NCBI GenBank assembly: GCA_900466005.1
Contig: UEGQ01000003.1
Coordinates: forward strand, 248,001 to 312,000
Source of the DNA: Hyphomicrobiales bacterium
GTDB taxonomy: Bacteria; Pseudomonadota; Alphaproteobacteria; Rhizobiales; Rhizobiaceae
Length of the DNA: 64,000 bases
Reading direction: 5' to 3'
Below, piece after piece: positions 7,948-15,925 of this stretch; position 1 is the first letter of the stretch; each line of letters opens with the position of its first letter. The notes beneath the pieces were generated by a model, which was given only the letters and a program-made list of their open reading frames with translations, was not told where the DNA came from and did no database searches. Made by a program: the position numbers and the translations under genes.

Positions 7948-8760
7948 TCAGAGACTGAACTTGTCGCCGAGATAAAGCCGCCGCACATCGGGATTGTTGA
8001 CGATGTCGTTGGCGCGGCCGTGAGTCAGCACTTCGCCGGCATGGATGATGTAGGCCCGGTCGATGAGGCCGAGCGTCTCGCGGACGTTGTGGTCGGTGAT
8101 CAGTACGCCGATGCCGCGCGCCGTCAGGTGACGTACGAGGTTCTGAATGTCCGACACGGAGATCGGATCGACGCCGGCAAAGGGCTCGTCGAGCAGCATG
8201 AATGTCGGGTCGGTCGCAAGGGCGCGGGCGATTTCCAGGCGGCGACGCTCCCCGCCGGACAGTGCGACGGCGGCGGATTTGCGCAGCTTCTCTATGTGGA
8301 ATTCGTAGAGAAGTTCATCGAGCTTGGCTTCCCGCTTGTCGCGGTTCGGCTCATGGACCTCGAGGACTGCTCGGATGTTGTCCTCGACACTCAGCCCTCT
8401 GAAGATTGACGCTTCCTGCGGAAGGTAGCCGACACCGAGGCGTGCGCGCCGATACATCGGCATGGCCGTCACCTCGTTGCCGTCGATGGCGATCGTGCCG
8501 GCATCGACGGGCACCAGCCCGGTGATCATGTAGAAGCAGGTCGTCTTGCCGGCGCCGTTGGGCCCGAGCAGCCCCACGGCTTCGCCTCGGCGCACGACCA
8601 GCGACACCCCGTTGACCACGCGACGGGTGTTATAGCTCTTCGTCAGGCCATGGGCGATCAGCGTTCCCTGGTAACGGGTCTTGTCGAGACGCGTTTCGTC
8701 GGGGCTCGGCTGCCGCGTCCGAAGCGCGCCGGACAGTGCTGAGGCGAAAGGAATTTTCAC
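7948..8760 (-). CDS. lptB: LptB, ATPase of the lipopolysaccharide export complex
   Basis: Predicted 270-residue cytoplasmic ATPase that powers LPS extraction from the inner membrane by LptFG. Walker A is GPNGAGKTT (66-74), the ABC signature is LSGGERRR, Walker B is FMLLDEPFAGVDP and the switch histidine is in LITDHNVRE. An N-terminal extension of about 30 residues precedes the ABC domain. The start is taken as the GTG at 8760, 16 bases after the lptA stop; the frame also has an upstream ATG (8823) inside lptA, judged less likely. It belongs to the lptC-lptA-lptB unit and lies directly upstream of rpoN. Confidence 0.95.
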   Translation of the reverse strand: MKIPFASALSGALRTRQPSPDETRLDKTRYQGTLIAHGLTKSYNTRRVVNGVSLVVRRGEAVGLLGPNGAGKTTCFYMITGLVPVDAGTIAIDGNEVTAMPMYRRARLGVGYLPQEASIFRGLSVEDNIRAVLEVHEPNRDKREAKLDELLYEFHIEKLRKSAAVALSGGERRRLEIARALATDPTFMLLDEPFAGVDPISVSDIQNLVRHLTARGIGVLITDHNVRETLGLIDRAYIIHAGEVLTHGRANDIVNNPDVRRLYLGDKFSL

Positions 8761-8776
8761 GTGCCGACCGGTCCGG

Positions 8777-9331
8777 TTATTTCTTCTGGGATTTCGGATC
8801 GAGCTGGATCTGCACCCGGCCACCGCAACTGTCGAGTTTCGCTTCGCCGGTGTTCATCTGGACCGTCAGCTTGCAGCCGACGAAGACGTTCTGGCCTTCC
8901 GACAGAACCACCCGGTCGCCCTCAAGCACGAACACTTGTCGGTCCATGTCGAAATAGCCGCTTTCGGCGGTGGCCTGCTGGGTCCCAGACGATAGGAAGA
9001 CCTTGTTGGTGACGTCGATCTTCTGGATGTCGGCATTGCCGCCGGTCACCGAGGCGCTGTCACCGCGATAATGAACCGTCATATTGCCCGACTGCAGGAC
9101 GGTCGTGCCCTGCACGACCTTCACATTGCCGTTGAAGAGCGCGACCTTCTCCTGCTCGCGGATTTGCAGCTCGTCGCTTTCGATCTGGATCGGCTTGTCG
9201 TTTGACAGCTTCAGGCCGTCGAGATTGCTTTTCGTCGCCTGCGCCCAGGCCGGCGCCGACCCTACGGCGGATATGCCGAAGGCGATCAGCAGCCCAGCCA
9301 CCAAAACTGAATTCTGACGTTTGTCTTTCAT
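8777..9331 (-). CDS. lptA: LptA, periplasmic lipopolysaccharide transport protein
   Basis: Predicted 184-residue periplasmic beta-jellyroll protein that bridges LptC in the inner membrane to LptD in the outer membrane. A signal peptide is evident: basic MKDKRQN start, hydrophobic VLVAGLLIAFGISAV, and an AWA cleavage site at residue 30. The OstA-type domain includes IQIESDELQIRE and FNGNVKVVQG. Length is normal. It lies 14 bases from lptC upstream and 16 bases from lptB downstream. Confidence 0.93.
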   Translation of the reverse strand: MKDKRQNSVLVAGLLIAFGISAVGSAPAWAQATKSNLDGLKLSNDKPIQIESDELQIREQEKVALFNGNVKVVQGTTVLQSGNMTVHYRGDSASVTGGNADIQKIDVTNKVFLSSGTQQATAESGYFDMDRQVFVLEGDRVVLSEGQNVFVGCKLTVQMNTGEAKLDSCGGRVQIQLDPKSQKK

Positions 9332-9345
9332 GACTGGACCGGCTC

Positions 9346-10011
9346 TCAGTTGTCCGATTTACGGATGGCGGACGGTTCGATGTGGACCCGAACCTTTCCC
9401 GCGAAGGTGATCACTCGCCCCTTATCTGTCATCTTGAGCGACTGCGCAACAATCGAGGCTTCCTTTGCGGTTATGGCGACGGGATCCTTGGTTTCCATGC
9501 TGCCGCCCTTGATGTCGAGATGCGCCGACTGAAAGGCAGCCTCGATACCAGTGCTGAGCTTGATCGTGAAAGGAGCGGTCATATCGAGCCGATCGGTGGA
9601 GCGGTCGAAGACTCCGCTTTCGGCGATCACGCGGGCGATGGTCTTGTCGTCGATCGGAACCGCCGCCGCGATTGTTTCGAGCGAGATGATATTCGGATTC
9701 TTGATGTCCTGAAGGGCGCGTTCGGCGCGCATGGAATAGCTGATGCCATCGGAATTGCGGCCGGAGATTGCGGGCTTCTCCATCACGACCTTGCCGTTCT
9801 CGATCCGCGCGGATTCGATCTTCACGTTTTCGGGAAGGTAGGCTCGAACGACCGATACGGCGATGAAGGCGAGCGAGATGACGACTGCCGCGACGGGAAG
9901 CAGAACCTTCAGTTGGCGCACGCGTGCCGAATGCGCCACCGCCCTTTGGTAGGCGCGCGCGGCCGGCTGAAGGCCGGCAGTTGCCGCACTTTCGTCTACC
10001 CTGTTCAGCAT
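9346..10011 (-). CDS. lptC: LptC, inner-membrane lipopolysaccharide export protein
   Basis: Predicted 221-residue bitopic protein. A cytoplasmic N-terminus of about 35 residues is followed by one membrane segment (about 36-57, LLPVAAVVISLAFIAVSVV) and a periplasmic jellyroll with YSMRAERALQDIKNPNII and IESGVFD-like repeats typical of LptC/YrbK. Sequence conservation of LptC is low, so the call rests on this topology plus the position immediately before lptA and lptB. It is divergent from ihfB across a 265-base gap that I searched without finding a clear -10/-35 pair or small gene. Confidence 0.9.
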   Translation of the reverse strand: MLNRVDESAATAGLQPAARAYQRAVAHSARVRQLKVLLPVAAVVISLAFIAVSVVRAYLPENVKIESARIENGKVVMEKPAISGRNSDGISYSMRAERALQDIKNPNIISLETIAAAVPIDDKTIARVIAESGVFDRSTDRLDMTAPFTIKLSTGIEAAFQSAHLDIKGGSMETKDPVAITAKEASIVAQSLKMTDKGRVITFAGKVRVHIEPSAIRKSDN

Positions 10012-10276
10012 GTCTCAGGCCTGTCCCAGAATTCAATATCGCGCGGGAATGGCCCCGCCCGCAGCCTGCCGCAACCGACACGACACATCGCATTAATAAT
10101 ATCGCATGCCAATATGGAAATTGTTACCGCGAATGCAAGTCCGCCTCGCCCGAGGGTAAGGTTGTCACCCTTGATGTCGCGCTGCGGAGTTCCGGCTAAG
10201 TTGTTTCTTGACGCTGCTTTTTTAGTTTGGCACCTTGGCCCCCTATTGCTGGAAACCACAATCTCAGGGGGCGAGC

Positions 10277-10579
10277 GTGATCAAGTCGGAACTGGTGCAG
10301 ATCGTCGCGGCGCGAAATCCGCATCTTTATCACCGTGACGTCGAGAACATCGTCAATGCCGTCCTGGACGAGATCACCGATGCGCTGGCCGCTGGTAACC
10401 GCGTCGAGCTTCGCGGCTTCGGCGCCTTCTCGGTCAAGAACCGCCCCTCGCGGTCGGGACGAAATCCACGAACCGGTGAGTCGGTTTTCGTCGAGGAGAA
10501 GTGGGTGCCGTTCTTCAAGACCGGCAAGGAATTGCGCGAACGCCTGAACCCGGGCATGGGCGACCAGGACGGGGACTGA
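10277..10579 (+). CDS. ihfB: Integration host factor subunit beta
   Basis: Predicted 100-residue DNA-bending protein that pairs with IhfA; it shapes sigma-54 promoters, replication and recombination sites. Family motifs are [15 protein letters not shown] at the start and the DNA-wrapping arm [21 protein letters not shown]. The GTG at 10277 is chosen because it gives the family N-terminus and length; a longer frame opens at 10235 but its extra 14 residues do not match the family. GGGGGC lies just ahead. lapA follows after 83 bases on the same strand, the common ihfB-lapA arrangement. Confidence 0.95.
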   Translation: MIKSELVQIVAARNPHLYHRDVENIVNAVLDEITDALAAGNRVELRGFGAFSVKNRPSRSGRNPRTGESVFVEEKWVPFFKTGKELRERLNPGMGDQDGD

Positions 10580-10662
10580 ACGCGCGGCCCGGCCGAGTGG
10601 CCGAGCGCATGCGGCAGGGCAACCGGCTGGTCTGCGAATACGTCTGCCGAGGAGAGTGAGCG

Positions 10663-11007
10663 ATGGTAAAGAAGATCGTAAATCTGGTAGTGCTTATTCC
10701 GCTCGGCATCGTTCTCGTGGTGTTGTCCGTCGCCAATCGCCAGAGCGTAACGCTCGCGCTTAATCCCTTTCGTCCGGAGGACGCGGTCCTCTCGCTCTCC
10801 GCGCCTTTCTTCGTCTTCCTGTTCCTGGCCGTCATGCTCGGAATTGTGATCGGCGGCGCAGTCGTATGGTTTTCGCAACGCAAGTACCGCAAGCGCGCCC
10901 GGACGGAATCGCGCTCCGCCCAGCAATGGCAGGTGGAGGCTGAAAAACACAAAGCGCGGGCGGAGCAGGTCGCAGGTCGTGATCTGCCGCAGTTGCCGTC
11001 CAAATAA
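10663..11007 (+). CDS. LapA-like (DUF1049) small membrane protein
   Basis: Predicted 114-residue inner-membrane protein with two membrane segments (about 5-25 and 46-68) and a basic, Gln/Glu-rich cytoplasmic tail (about 70-110). The short hairpin VANRQSVTLALNPF between the segments is the LapA/YciS signature. In E. coli, LapA works with LapB in controlling LPS synthesis through LpxC; a lapB neighbour is not seen here. A GAGGAGAG ribosome-binding site precedes the ATG. It lies downstream of ihfB. Confidence 0.85.
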   Translation: MVKKIVNLVVLIPLGIVLVVLSVANRQSVTLALNPFRPEDAVLSLSAPFFVFLFLAVMLGIVIGGAVVWFSQRKYRKRARTESRSAQQWQVEAEKHKARAEQVAGRDLPQLPSK

Positions 11008-11036
11008 GCTTGCGCCGTCGAAGAACCCTCACGGAC

Positions 11037-11050
11037 CGAAAGCGCTTTCG
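11037..11050. repeat. Perfect 14-base palindrome upstream of the rRNA methyltransferase gene
   Basis: CGAAAGCGCTTTCG is self-complementary. It resembles operator half-sites of LacI-family repressors (AAAGCGCTTT core), and sits 64 bases before the GTG start at 11114, where a promoter would be expected. No LacI-type regulator is encoded in the window. It may also be chance or an RNA hairpin after lapA. Confidence 0.5.
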
Positions 11051-11113
11051 CGTACGTCGCTGTGATGCTATGGGCACGCGATCACTGGACGATCGAAAAG
11101 ACAGGACCAAGGC

Positions 11114-12241
11114 GTGAAGAACAAAGAGCGCCGGCCGGCCCGCGGCAAGCCGGCGGGACCGGGCGGCAAGGGACCGAGAGGCGGGAAACCTCCCGCCGTG
11201 GCAGTCACGAGGGCCGGCTCCGGCAAGAGCCGTGACGTCGTCCGTCGACCAGCCGCGAAAATCGTGTCCGAGAATTCACCGGCGCAGGCAGACGAGCCTG
11301 CCCGCGTGCTGCAGATCCGGGCCGGTGAGCGCCCGGCCGAGCACGTTCCGCTCATCCTCGAGAGTATGGGGGCAGGGGACTTCCATCTGATCGACAGCGG
11401 CGACGGCGCGAAGCTGGAGCAATACGGTCCTTATCGTATCATCAGACCAGAGGCACAGGCGCTGTGGCCAAAGGCGCTGCCAACCCACGTCTGGGACAAG
11501 GCGGATGCGATCTTCACGGGCGACACCGATGAGGATGGCATGGGGCGCTGGCGTTTCACGCGCGAGGCCCTCGGAGAAACTTGGCCGCTCTCTCTCCTTG
11601 GCGTCGATTTTCTCGGCCGCTTCACCTCCTTCCGCCACGTCGGGGTCTTCCCTGAACAGATCGCACACTGGAGCTGGATGAAGGAGCGGATCGAAGGTCA
11701 TGGGCGGCCGCTGAAGGTCCTGAATCTTTTCGGCTACACCGGCGTCGCATCGCTTGTCGCGGCCGCGGCCGGGGCGGAGGTCACCCACGTCGACGCCTCG
11801 AAGAAGGCGATCGGCTGGGCGCGCGAGAACCAGGCGTTGAGTCGGCTGGAAAAGGCACCGATCCGATGGATCTGCGATGACGCGATGAAGTTCATCCAGC
11901 GCGAAGAGCGCCGTGGCAGTCGCTATGACATCATCCTCACTGATCCGCCGAAATTCGGCCGAGGCCCCAACGGCGAGGTCTGGCAGCTCTTCGATCATCT
12001 GCCGGCCATGCTCGACATCTGCCGGGAAATCCTGGCTCCGAAGGCGCTCGGATTGGTGCTGACCGCCTACTCGATCCGCGCAAGCTTCTATTCGATCCAT
12101 GAACTCATGCGCGAGACGATGCGCGGCAAGGGCGGGCTGGTGGAATCCGGCGAACTGGTGATTCGTGAAGCCGGACTCGACGGCAAGACGCCCGGTCGGG
12201 CGCTTTCAACCTCCCTTTTCAGCCGATGGGTGCCGAAATGA
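11114..12241 (+). CDS. Class I SAM-dependent rRNA methyltransferase, RlmI/RlmK type
   Basis: Predicted 375-residue cytoplasmic methyltransferase. The first 60 residues are Pro/Gly/Lys/Arg-rich and probably disordered or RNA-binding. The Rossmann fold begins at VLNLFGYTGVASLVAAAAGA (SAM site), then VTHVDASKKAIGWARENQ, and the catalytic-region motif ILTDPPKFGRG, which matches the (N/D)PPx loop of 5-methylcytosine or N-methyl nucleic-acid methyltransferases. It belongs to the COG1092 group that contains RlmI; the target base cannot be read from sequence. A GTG start is used. Its TGA overlaps the ATG of the next gene (ATGA at 12238-12241), so translation is coupled. Confidence 0.85.
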   Translation: MKNKERRPARGKPAGPGGKGPRGGKPPAVAVTRAGSGKSRDVVRRPAAKIVSENSPAQADEPARVLQIRAGERPAEHVPLILESMGAGDFHLIDSGDGAKLEQYGPYRIIRPEAQALWPKALPTHVWDKADAIFTGDTDEDGMGRWRFTREALGETWPLSLLGVDFLGRFTSFRHVGVFPEQIAHWSWMKERIEGHGRPLKVLNLFGYTGVASLVAAAAGAEVTHVDASKKAIGWARENQALSRLEKAPIRWICDDAMKFIQREERRGSRYDIILTDPPKFGRGPNGEVWQLFDHLPAMLDICREILAPKALGLVLTAYSIRASFYSIHELMRETMRGKGGLVESGELVIREAGLDGKTPGRALSTSLFSRWVPK

Positions 12242-13098
12242 ACGACGACCTTCGCGAACAGGGGCCGCGCCGCGTCGGCCAGGTCAAGGAAGTGACGAGC
12301 CTTTCGAATCCGATCGTCAAGGATATCAAGGCACTTTCCCTCAAGAAGACACGCGACGAGACGCGCAGCTTCATGGCCGAGGGTCTGAAGCTCGTCATCG
12401 ACGCGCTCGATCTCGGGTGGACCATCAAGATCCTCGTCTATTCCAAAGCCGGACGAGGCAAGCCGCTGGTCGAGAAGGTTGCCGCGCGCACCGTAGCAGC
12501 CGGCGGGTTGGTGCTGGAGGTCAACGAGAAGGTGATGTCGGCGATCACGCGCCGCGACAACCCGCAGATGGTAGCGGGCGTCTTCGAGCAGCAGTTCAGG
12601 GCGCTGAAGGACGTGCAGCTCGGTAGGGACGAGACCTGGGTCGCGCTCGACCGCGTGCGCGATCCCGGCAATCTCGGAACCATCATCCGTACCGCCGATG
12701 CGGCCGGTGCTTCCGGTGTCATCCTGATCGGCGACTGCACCGATCCTTTCTCGCTGGAGACCGTGCGGGCCACCATGGGCTCGCTGTTTGCGATGCCGCT
12801 GGTCAAGACTTCGGTCGAGGAGTTCGTTCGCTGGAAGGCCAAGTGCGGAGGGCAGATTGTCGCGACCCATCTTGCCGGCGCCGTCGACTACCGCACGATT
12901 GACTACAAGCGCAAACCGGTCGTCATTCTGATGGGCAACGAGCAATCCGGGCTTCCGGACGAACTTGCCCGCGAGGCCGATGCGCTCGCACGCATTCCTC
13001 AGGCAGGGCGTGCCGACTCGCTCAATCTCGCCGTTGCGACCGGTGTGATGTTGTTCGAGGCACGCCGCCATCTCCTGACGCTCGGCGAGGCGAAATGA
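12238..13098 (+). CDS. SpoU/TrmH-family 2'-O-ribose RNA methyltransferase
   Basis: Predicted 286-residue SPOUT methyltransferase acting on tRNA or rRNA. An N-terminal substrate-binding domain (about 15-105, starting [19 protein letters not shown]) precedes the knotted catalytic domain, with [19 protein letters not shown] (motif 1, catalytic Arg), [10 protein letters not shown] (motif 2) and [20 protein letters not shown] (motif 3). The specific nucleotide modified is unknown. Start ATG 12238 overlaps the preceding stop; an in-frame ATG four codons earlier is possible. The stop overlaps lspA in the same ATGA fashion. Confidence 0.92.
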   Translation: MNDDLREQGPRRVGQVKEVTSLSNPIVKDIKALSLKKTRDETRSFMAEGLKLVIDALDLGWTIKILVYSKAGRGKPLVEKVAARTVAAGGLVLEVNEKVMSAITRRDNPQMVAGVFEQQFRALKDVQLGRDETWVALDRVRDPGNLGTIIRTADAAGASGVILIGDCTDPFSLETVRATMGSLFAMPLVKTSVEEFVRWKAKCGGQIVATHLAGAVDYRTIDYKRKPVVILMGNEQSGLPDELAREADALARIPQAGRADSLNLAVATGVMLFEARRHLLTLGEAK

Positions 13099-13586
13099 CG
13101 AAGCACCCGGCGATCTTCGCGCGCCCGTTCCCGGCGATCTGTTTCATCGTGCTCGCGCTCGTTCTCGATCAGGCGATCAAGTATCTCGTCGAGATATCAC
13201 TGCCCCTGCAGCAGCCGGTGCCGGTCGTGCCGATGCTGGCGCTTTACCGCACCCATAATCTCGGCGTGGCATTCTCGATGCTTTCCGACGCGCACGGCTG
13301 GTTCATCGTCGGGCTGAGGATCGCCATCGTCGCATTCGTATTCTGGCTGTGGAGGCGGACGAGCCCGGTCCACCATTTCGCCCATTTGGGGTTCGTAATG
13401 ATCATCGCCGGAGCGATCGGCAACATCATCGACCGTTTCGTCTATGGACACGTGATTGACTATGTCCTGTTCTACACACAGACATGGTCGTTTGCGGTCT
13501 TCAATCTGGCCGATAGTCTGATCACCGTCGGTGCGGCCTTTATCATCCTCGACGAGTTCATGGTAACGCGGGCGCGGAAGGGATAG
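13095..13586 (+). CDS. lspA: Lipoprotein signal peptidase (signal peptidase II)
   Basis: Predicted 163-residue inner-membrane aspartyl protease that cleaves the signal peptide of diacylglyceryl-prolipoproteins. Four membrane segments are visible. The conserved motifs are [10 protein letters not shown] near the N-terminus, [11 protein letters not shown] (the NxG-AF signature), [20 protein letters not shown] with the first catalytic Asp, and [13 protein letters not shown] with the second. Length is standard. It is translationally coupled to the TrmH-family gene by a four-base overlap. lnt, the last enzyme of the lipoprotein pathway, is also in this window (35207-36796). Confidence 0.96.
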   Translation: MTKHPAIFARPFPAICFIVLALVLDQAIKYLVEISLPLQQPVPVVPMLALYRTHNLGVAFSMLSDAHGWFIVGLRIAIVAFVFWLWRRTSPVHHFAHLGFVMIIAGAIGNIIDRFVYGHVIDYVLFYTQTWSFAVFNLADSLITVGAAFIILDEFMVTRARKG

Positions 13587-13701
13587 GTAACTCATCGATC
13601 AGGCGCGACGCCGATTTTGCCGAATTGCGACAGTCGGCCAAAGATGCTAGCGTGGCGCCTGTGCCAGACCGTGTCACCTTCCTGTCGCATAGGCGTGGTT
13701 T

Positions 13702-14613
13702 ATGACCCTGAAACGAAGCGGTTCCGGACGACTCGCCATGAACACTGAACTTCTCGACATCACGACTGCGGCCGACGGCGCGAATGCAGCCAACGTCGCC
13801 GCTGCGGCACCGAATGATCTGCTCGGCAGGATCGGGACGCTCGAAACGCGCCTCACGCGTAGCGATGCCGAGATCGATGCAGCGCAATCTATCCGCTACA
13901 AGGTCTTTGTCGAGGAGATGCATGCGCAGGTCGCTCCCGAAGGAGCCCGGCGCAAGCGCGACATCGACAGCTGGGATGCACTTTGCGATCATCTGGTCGT
14001 GGTCGATCGTTCCATCGAGGGCGACCCGGAAGAACAGATCGTCGGCACCTACCGTCTGTTGCGGCAGGAGGTTGCCGACGCCCATGGCGGCTTCTATTCG
14101 GCGTCCGAGTTTTCGATCGACCGGCTGATCGCCAGTCATCCCGACAAGCGCTTCATCGAACTTGGCCGCTCCTGTGTGCTGCCGGAGTATCGCAACAAGC
14201 GCACCATGGAGCTGCTGTGGCAGGGTGCCTGGGCGTATGCCTTGCGCCATCGCGGAGATGCCATGATCGGGTGCGCCTCCTTTCCGGGCGTCTTCCCGGA
14301 AGAACATGCGCTGGCGCTCTCCTTCCTGCACAACAATGCGGTCGCCGACGGTGAATGGGCAGTCGAAGCGCGGCCGGAGCTTTATCGCCAGATGGACCTT
14401 ATGCCCGCCGAGGCGATCAATGCCCGCAAGGCGATTTCTTCGATGCCGCCGCTGATCAAGGGTTACCTGCGGCTTGGCGCGATGTTCGGCGCCGGTGCCG
14501 TCGTTGACCACGCCTTCAACACCACCGACGTGCTGATCGTCTTGCCGATCTCGCGGATCTCTGACCGCTATCTCAACTATTACGGAAGCGACGCAGGTCG
14601 CTTCGCGAGCTGA
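13702..14613 (+). CDS. olsB: OlsB, ornithine-acyl[ACP] N-acyltransferase
   Basis: Predicted 303-residue GNAT-fold enzyme that transfers a 3-hydroxyacyl group from acyl-ACP to the alpha-amino group of ornithine, giving lyso-ornithine lipid, the first step of phosphorus-free ornithine lipid synthesis in rhizobia. Supporting segments are AQSIRYKVFVEEM, the GNAT core RFIELGRSCVLPEYRNKRTM and IGCASFPGVFPEEHALALSF. The start is uncertain: ATG 13702 gives the longest form, ATG 13738 (MNTELLDI) is twelve codons later; neither has a strong ribosome-binding site. The partner olsA lies at 30076-30873. In Sinorhizobium ornithine lipid is made mainly under phosphate limitation; I did not find a convincing PHO box in the 115 bases upstream. 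Confidence 0.92.
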   Translation: MTLKRSGSGRLAMNTELLDITTAADGANAANVAAAAPNDLLGRIGTLETRLTRSDAEIDAAQSIRYKVFVEEMHAQVAPEGARRKRDIDSWDALCDHLVVVDRSIEGDPEEQIVGTYRLLRQEVADAHGGFYSASEFSIDRLIASHPDKRFIELGRSCVLPEYRNKRTMELLWQGAWAYALRHRGDAMIGCASFPGVFPEEHALALSFLHNNAVADGEWAVEARPELYRQMDLMPAEAINARKAISSMPPLIKGYLRLGAMFGAGAVVDHAFNTTDVLIVLPISRISDRYLNYYGSDAGRFAS

Positions 14614-14815
14614 CGCCGCGATGAGAGCCCCAACCGTCCCGCACTGGGGAGCCCGACGTCGATTCGGTATTGCCGAAGGCGTACGGGTCGAAAGGCAGGT
14701 CAGCGATTTGCCGCGAGCTCATCGACGCTATTGCGGGATGGCTTAGCGGGTCCTGCGGATAAGGGTTCTCGTCGGAGCGCAGCGACGCGCTCCTTCTCCA
14801 GAAAAACTTGAACAT
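14573..14815 (-). CDS. Small DUF1127-like protein, unannotated type
   Basis: Candidate 80-residue protein on the strand opposite olsB and LysR. The ATG at 14815 is preceded by CCGGAGAC nine bases away, a good ribosome-binding site. The N-terminus is basic and aromatic (MFKFFWRRSASLR) and residues 26-42 read HPAIASMSSRQIADLPF, which resembles the DUF1127 core (L..MS.R.L.DIGL) found in small alphaproteobacterial proteins often encoded beside LysR genes. The C-terminal 35 residues are Ser/Arg/Gly-rich. Its last 41 bases overlap the end of olsB in convergent orientation. DUF1127 proteins have been linked to RNA turnover and phosphate or carbon metabolism; a role here is unknown. A longer frame starts at 14905 but lacks homology. 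Confidence 0.5.
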   Translation of the reverse strand: MFKFFWRRSASLRSDENPYPQDPLSHPAIASMSSRQIADLPFDPYAFGNTESTSGSPVRDGWGSHRGVSSRSDLRRFRNS

Positions 14816-14931
14816 GAATCGTCTCCGGAATTCACTGACTTGTGGTTCGACGTCGCCAAGTATGGCGGTCAACGCTGGAATTCTGGTCTGTTTGTGCGAA
14901 GACACTGCTCCTCCTAGAGAGAAGCTTCAAT

Positions 14932-14967
14932 TGAGATTTGGCGCTGTCTGATATAGAAAAACTATAT
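14932..14967 (+). promoter_or_regulatory. LysR promoter and inverted repeat at the start codon; possible leaderless mRNA
   Basis: TTGAGA (14932-14937), 15 bases, then TATAGA (14952-14957) would start transcription near 14964-14966, at the LysR start codon ATG 14966. There is no ribosome-binding site before that ATG. ATATAG-AAAAA-CTATAT (14951-14967) is a perfect inverted repeat overlapping both the -10 and the start codon, which suits autorepression by the LysR protein, although the symmetry is not the exact T-N11-A form. Confidence 0.4.
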
Positions 14968-15925
14968 GAGAAACTTGAATCTCGTTCATCTGAACGGCCT
15001 GAGGACGCTTGAAGCGGTGGGGCGCCTCGGCTCCCTGCAAGGCGCGGCGGGTGAGCTGGGCGTCTCCATCGGCGCGGTCAGCCAGCAGGTCATCAAGGCC
15101 GAAGGGCAACTCGGACGACAGCTCTTCGAGCGCACGCCGAAAGGCCTCGTCCCGACCAGGGCCGCAGCCGATATCCTGCCGCGACTCACCGAAGCCTTCA
15201 GCCTGCTGTCGGGTGCCGTAGCGGCAGCGCGAAGGCACGACGACAAGCTGCTGACGATCTCGGTCGCTCCCGTCTTTGCTGCGCGCTGGCTTGTGCACCG
15301 CCTAGGCGGGTTCTCCGCGCGTCATCCGGAAATAAATCTGCGGATGGATGCAACAACCCGGCTCGTCGACCCTTCGACGTCCGACATCGACCTTTGCATC
15401 CGGGTTGGCAAGGGTCGCTGGCCGGGCGTGCGCTCCGAGCTCATTCTGGCCCAACGCGTCTTCCCGGTGTGCTCGCCGGCTCTTGCACGCGATCTTGAGG
15501 AGCCCGCCGACATCTTGAAATTACCGGCCGTCATCGACGGACACGCATTGTTCGGCTGGGATGTATGGTTGGAGCCGGCCGGCCTCGGTGGCCGTACGCT
15601 CGCCACGCGGCACGTCTTCAACGAGGCATCGCTCTGTCTGGACGCGACGATCGCCGGACAGGGAGTGATGCTTGCCTGGCAGACGCTCGCCTCCCACGCC
15701 GTGCAGACGGGTCAGCTCGTGATCCCCTTCGGGCCGTGGGCGCCGACCGGCGACGGCCACTATTTCGTGACCGCCCAAACCTCCCGGCGTAACCCGGCTG
15801 TCGAAGCCTTCAAGACTTGGCTTCGGGAGGAACTGGCGGCCGACATGCAGGAGCTCGAATCGACTTTCGAACGGTCGATCCGGTCGCACATGCCGGTCGC
15901 ACAGGGTCAGACTCCGGCGTTGTAG
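14966..15925 (+). CDS. LysR-family transcriptional regulator, GcvA-like
   Basis: Predicted 319-residue DNA-binding regulator. The winged helix-turn-helix is at residues 6-65 (LNGLRTLEAVGRLGSLQGAA, then GVSIGAVSQQVIKAEGQLGR), followed by the effector domain with APVFAARWLVHRLGGF and DLCIRVGKGRW, typical of the GcvA subgroup. The effector is unknown. It is divergent from the small DUF1127-like ORF across 150 bases and its last 19 bases overlap the 3' end of tme on the opposite strand. The neighbours suggest control of the small ORF and possibly of itself; regulation of tme is only speculation because tme is transcribed towards it. Confidence 0.9.
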   Translation: MRNLNLVHLNGLRTLEAVGRLGSLQGAAGELGVSIGAVSQQVIKAEGQLGRQLFERTPKGLVPTRAAADILPRLTEAFSLLSGAVAAARRHDDKLLTISVAPVFAARWLVHRLGGFSARHPEINLRMDATTRLVDPSTSDIDLCIRVGKGRWPGVRSELILAQRVFPVCSPALARDLEEPADILKLPAVIDGHALFGWDVWLEPAGLGGRTLATRHVFNEASLCLDATIAGQGVMLAWQTLASHAVQTGQLVIPFGPWAPTGDGHYFVTAQTSRRNPAVEAFKTWLREELAADMQELESTFERSIRSHMPVAQGQTPAL

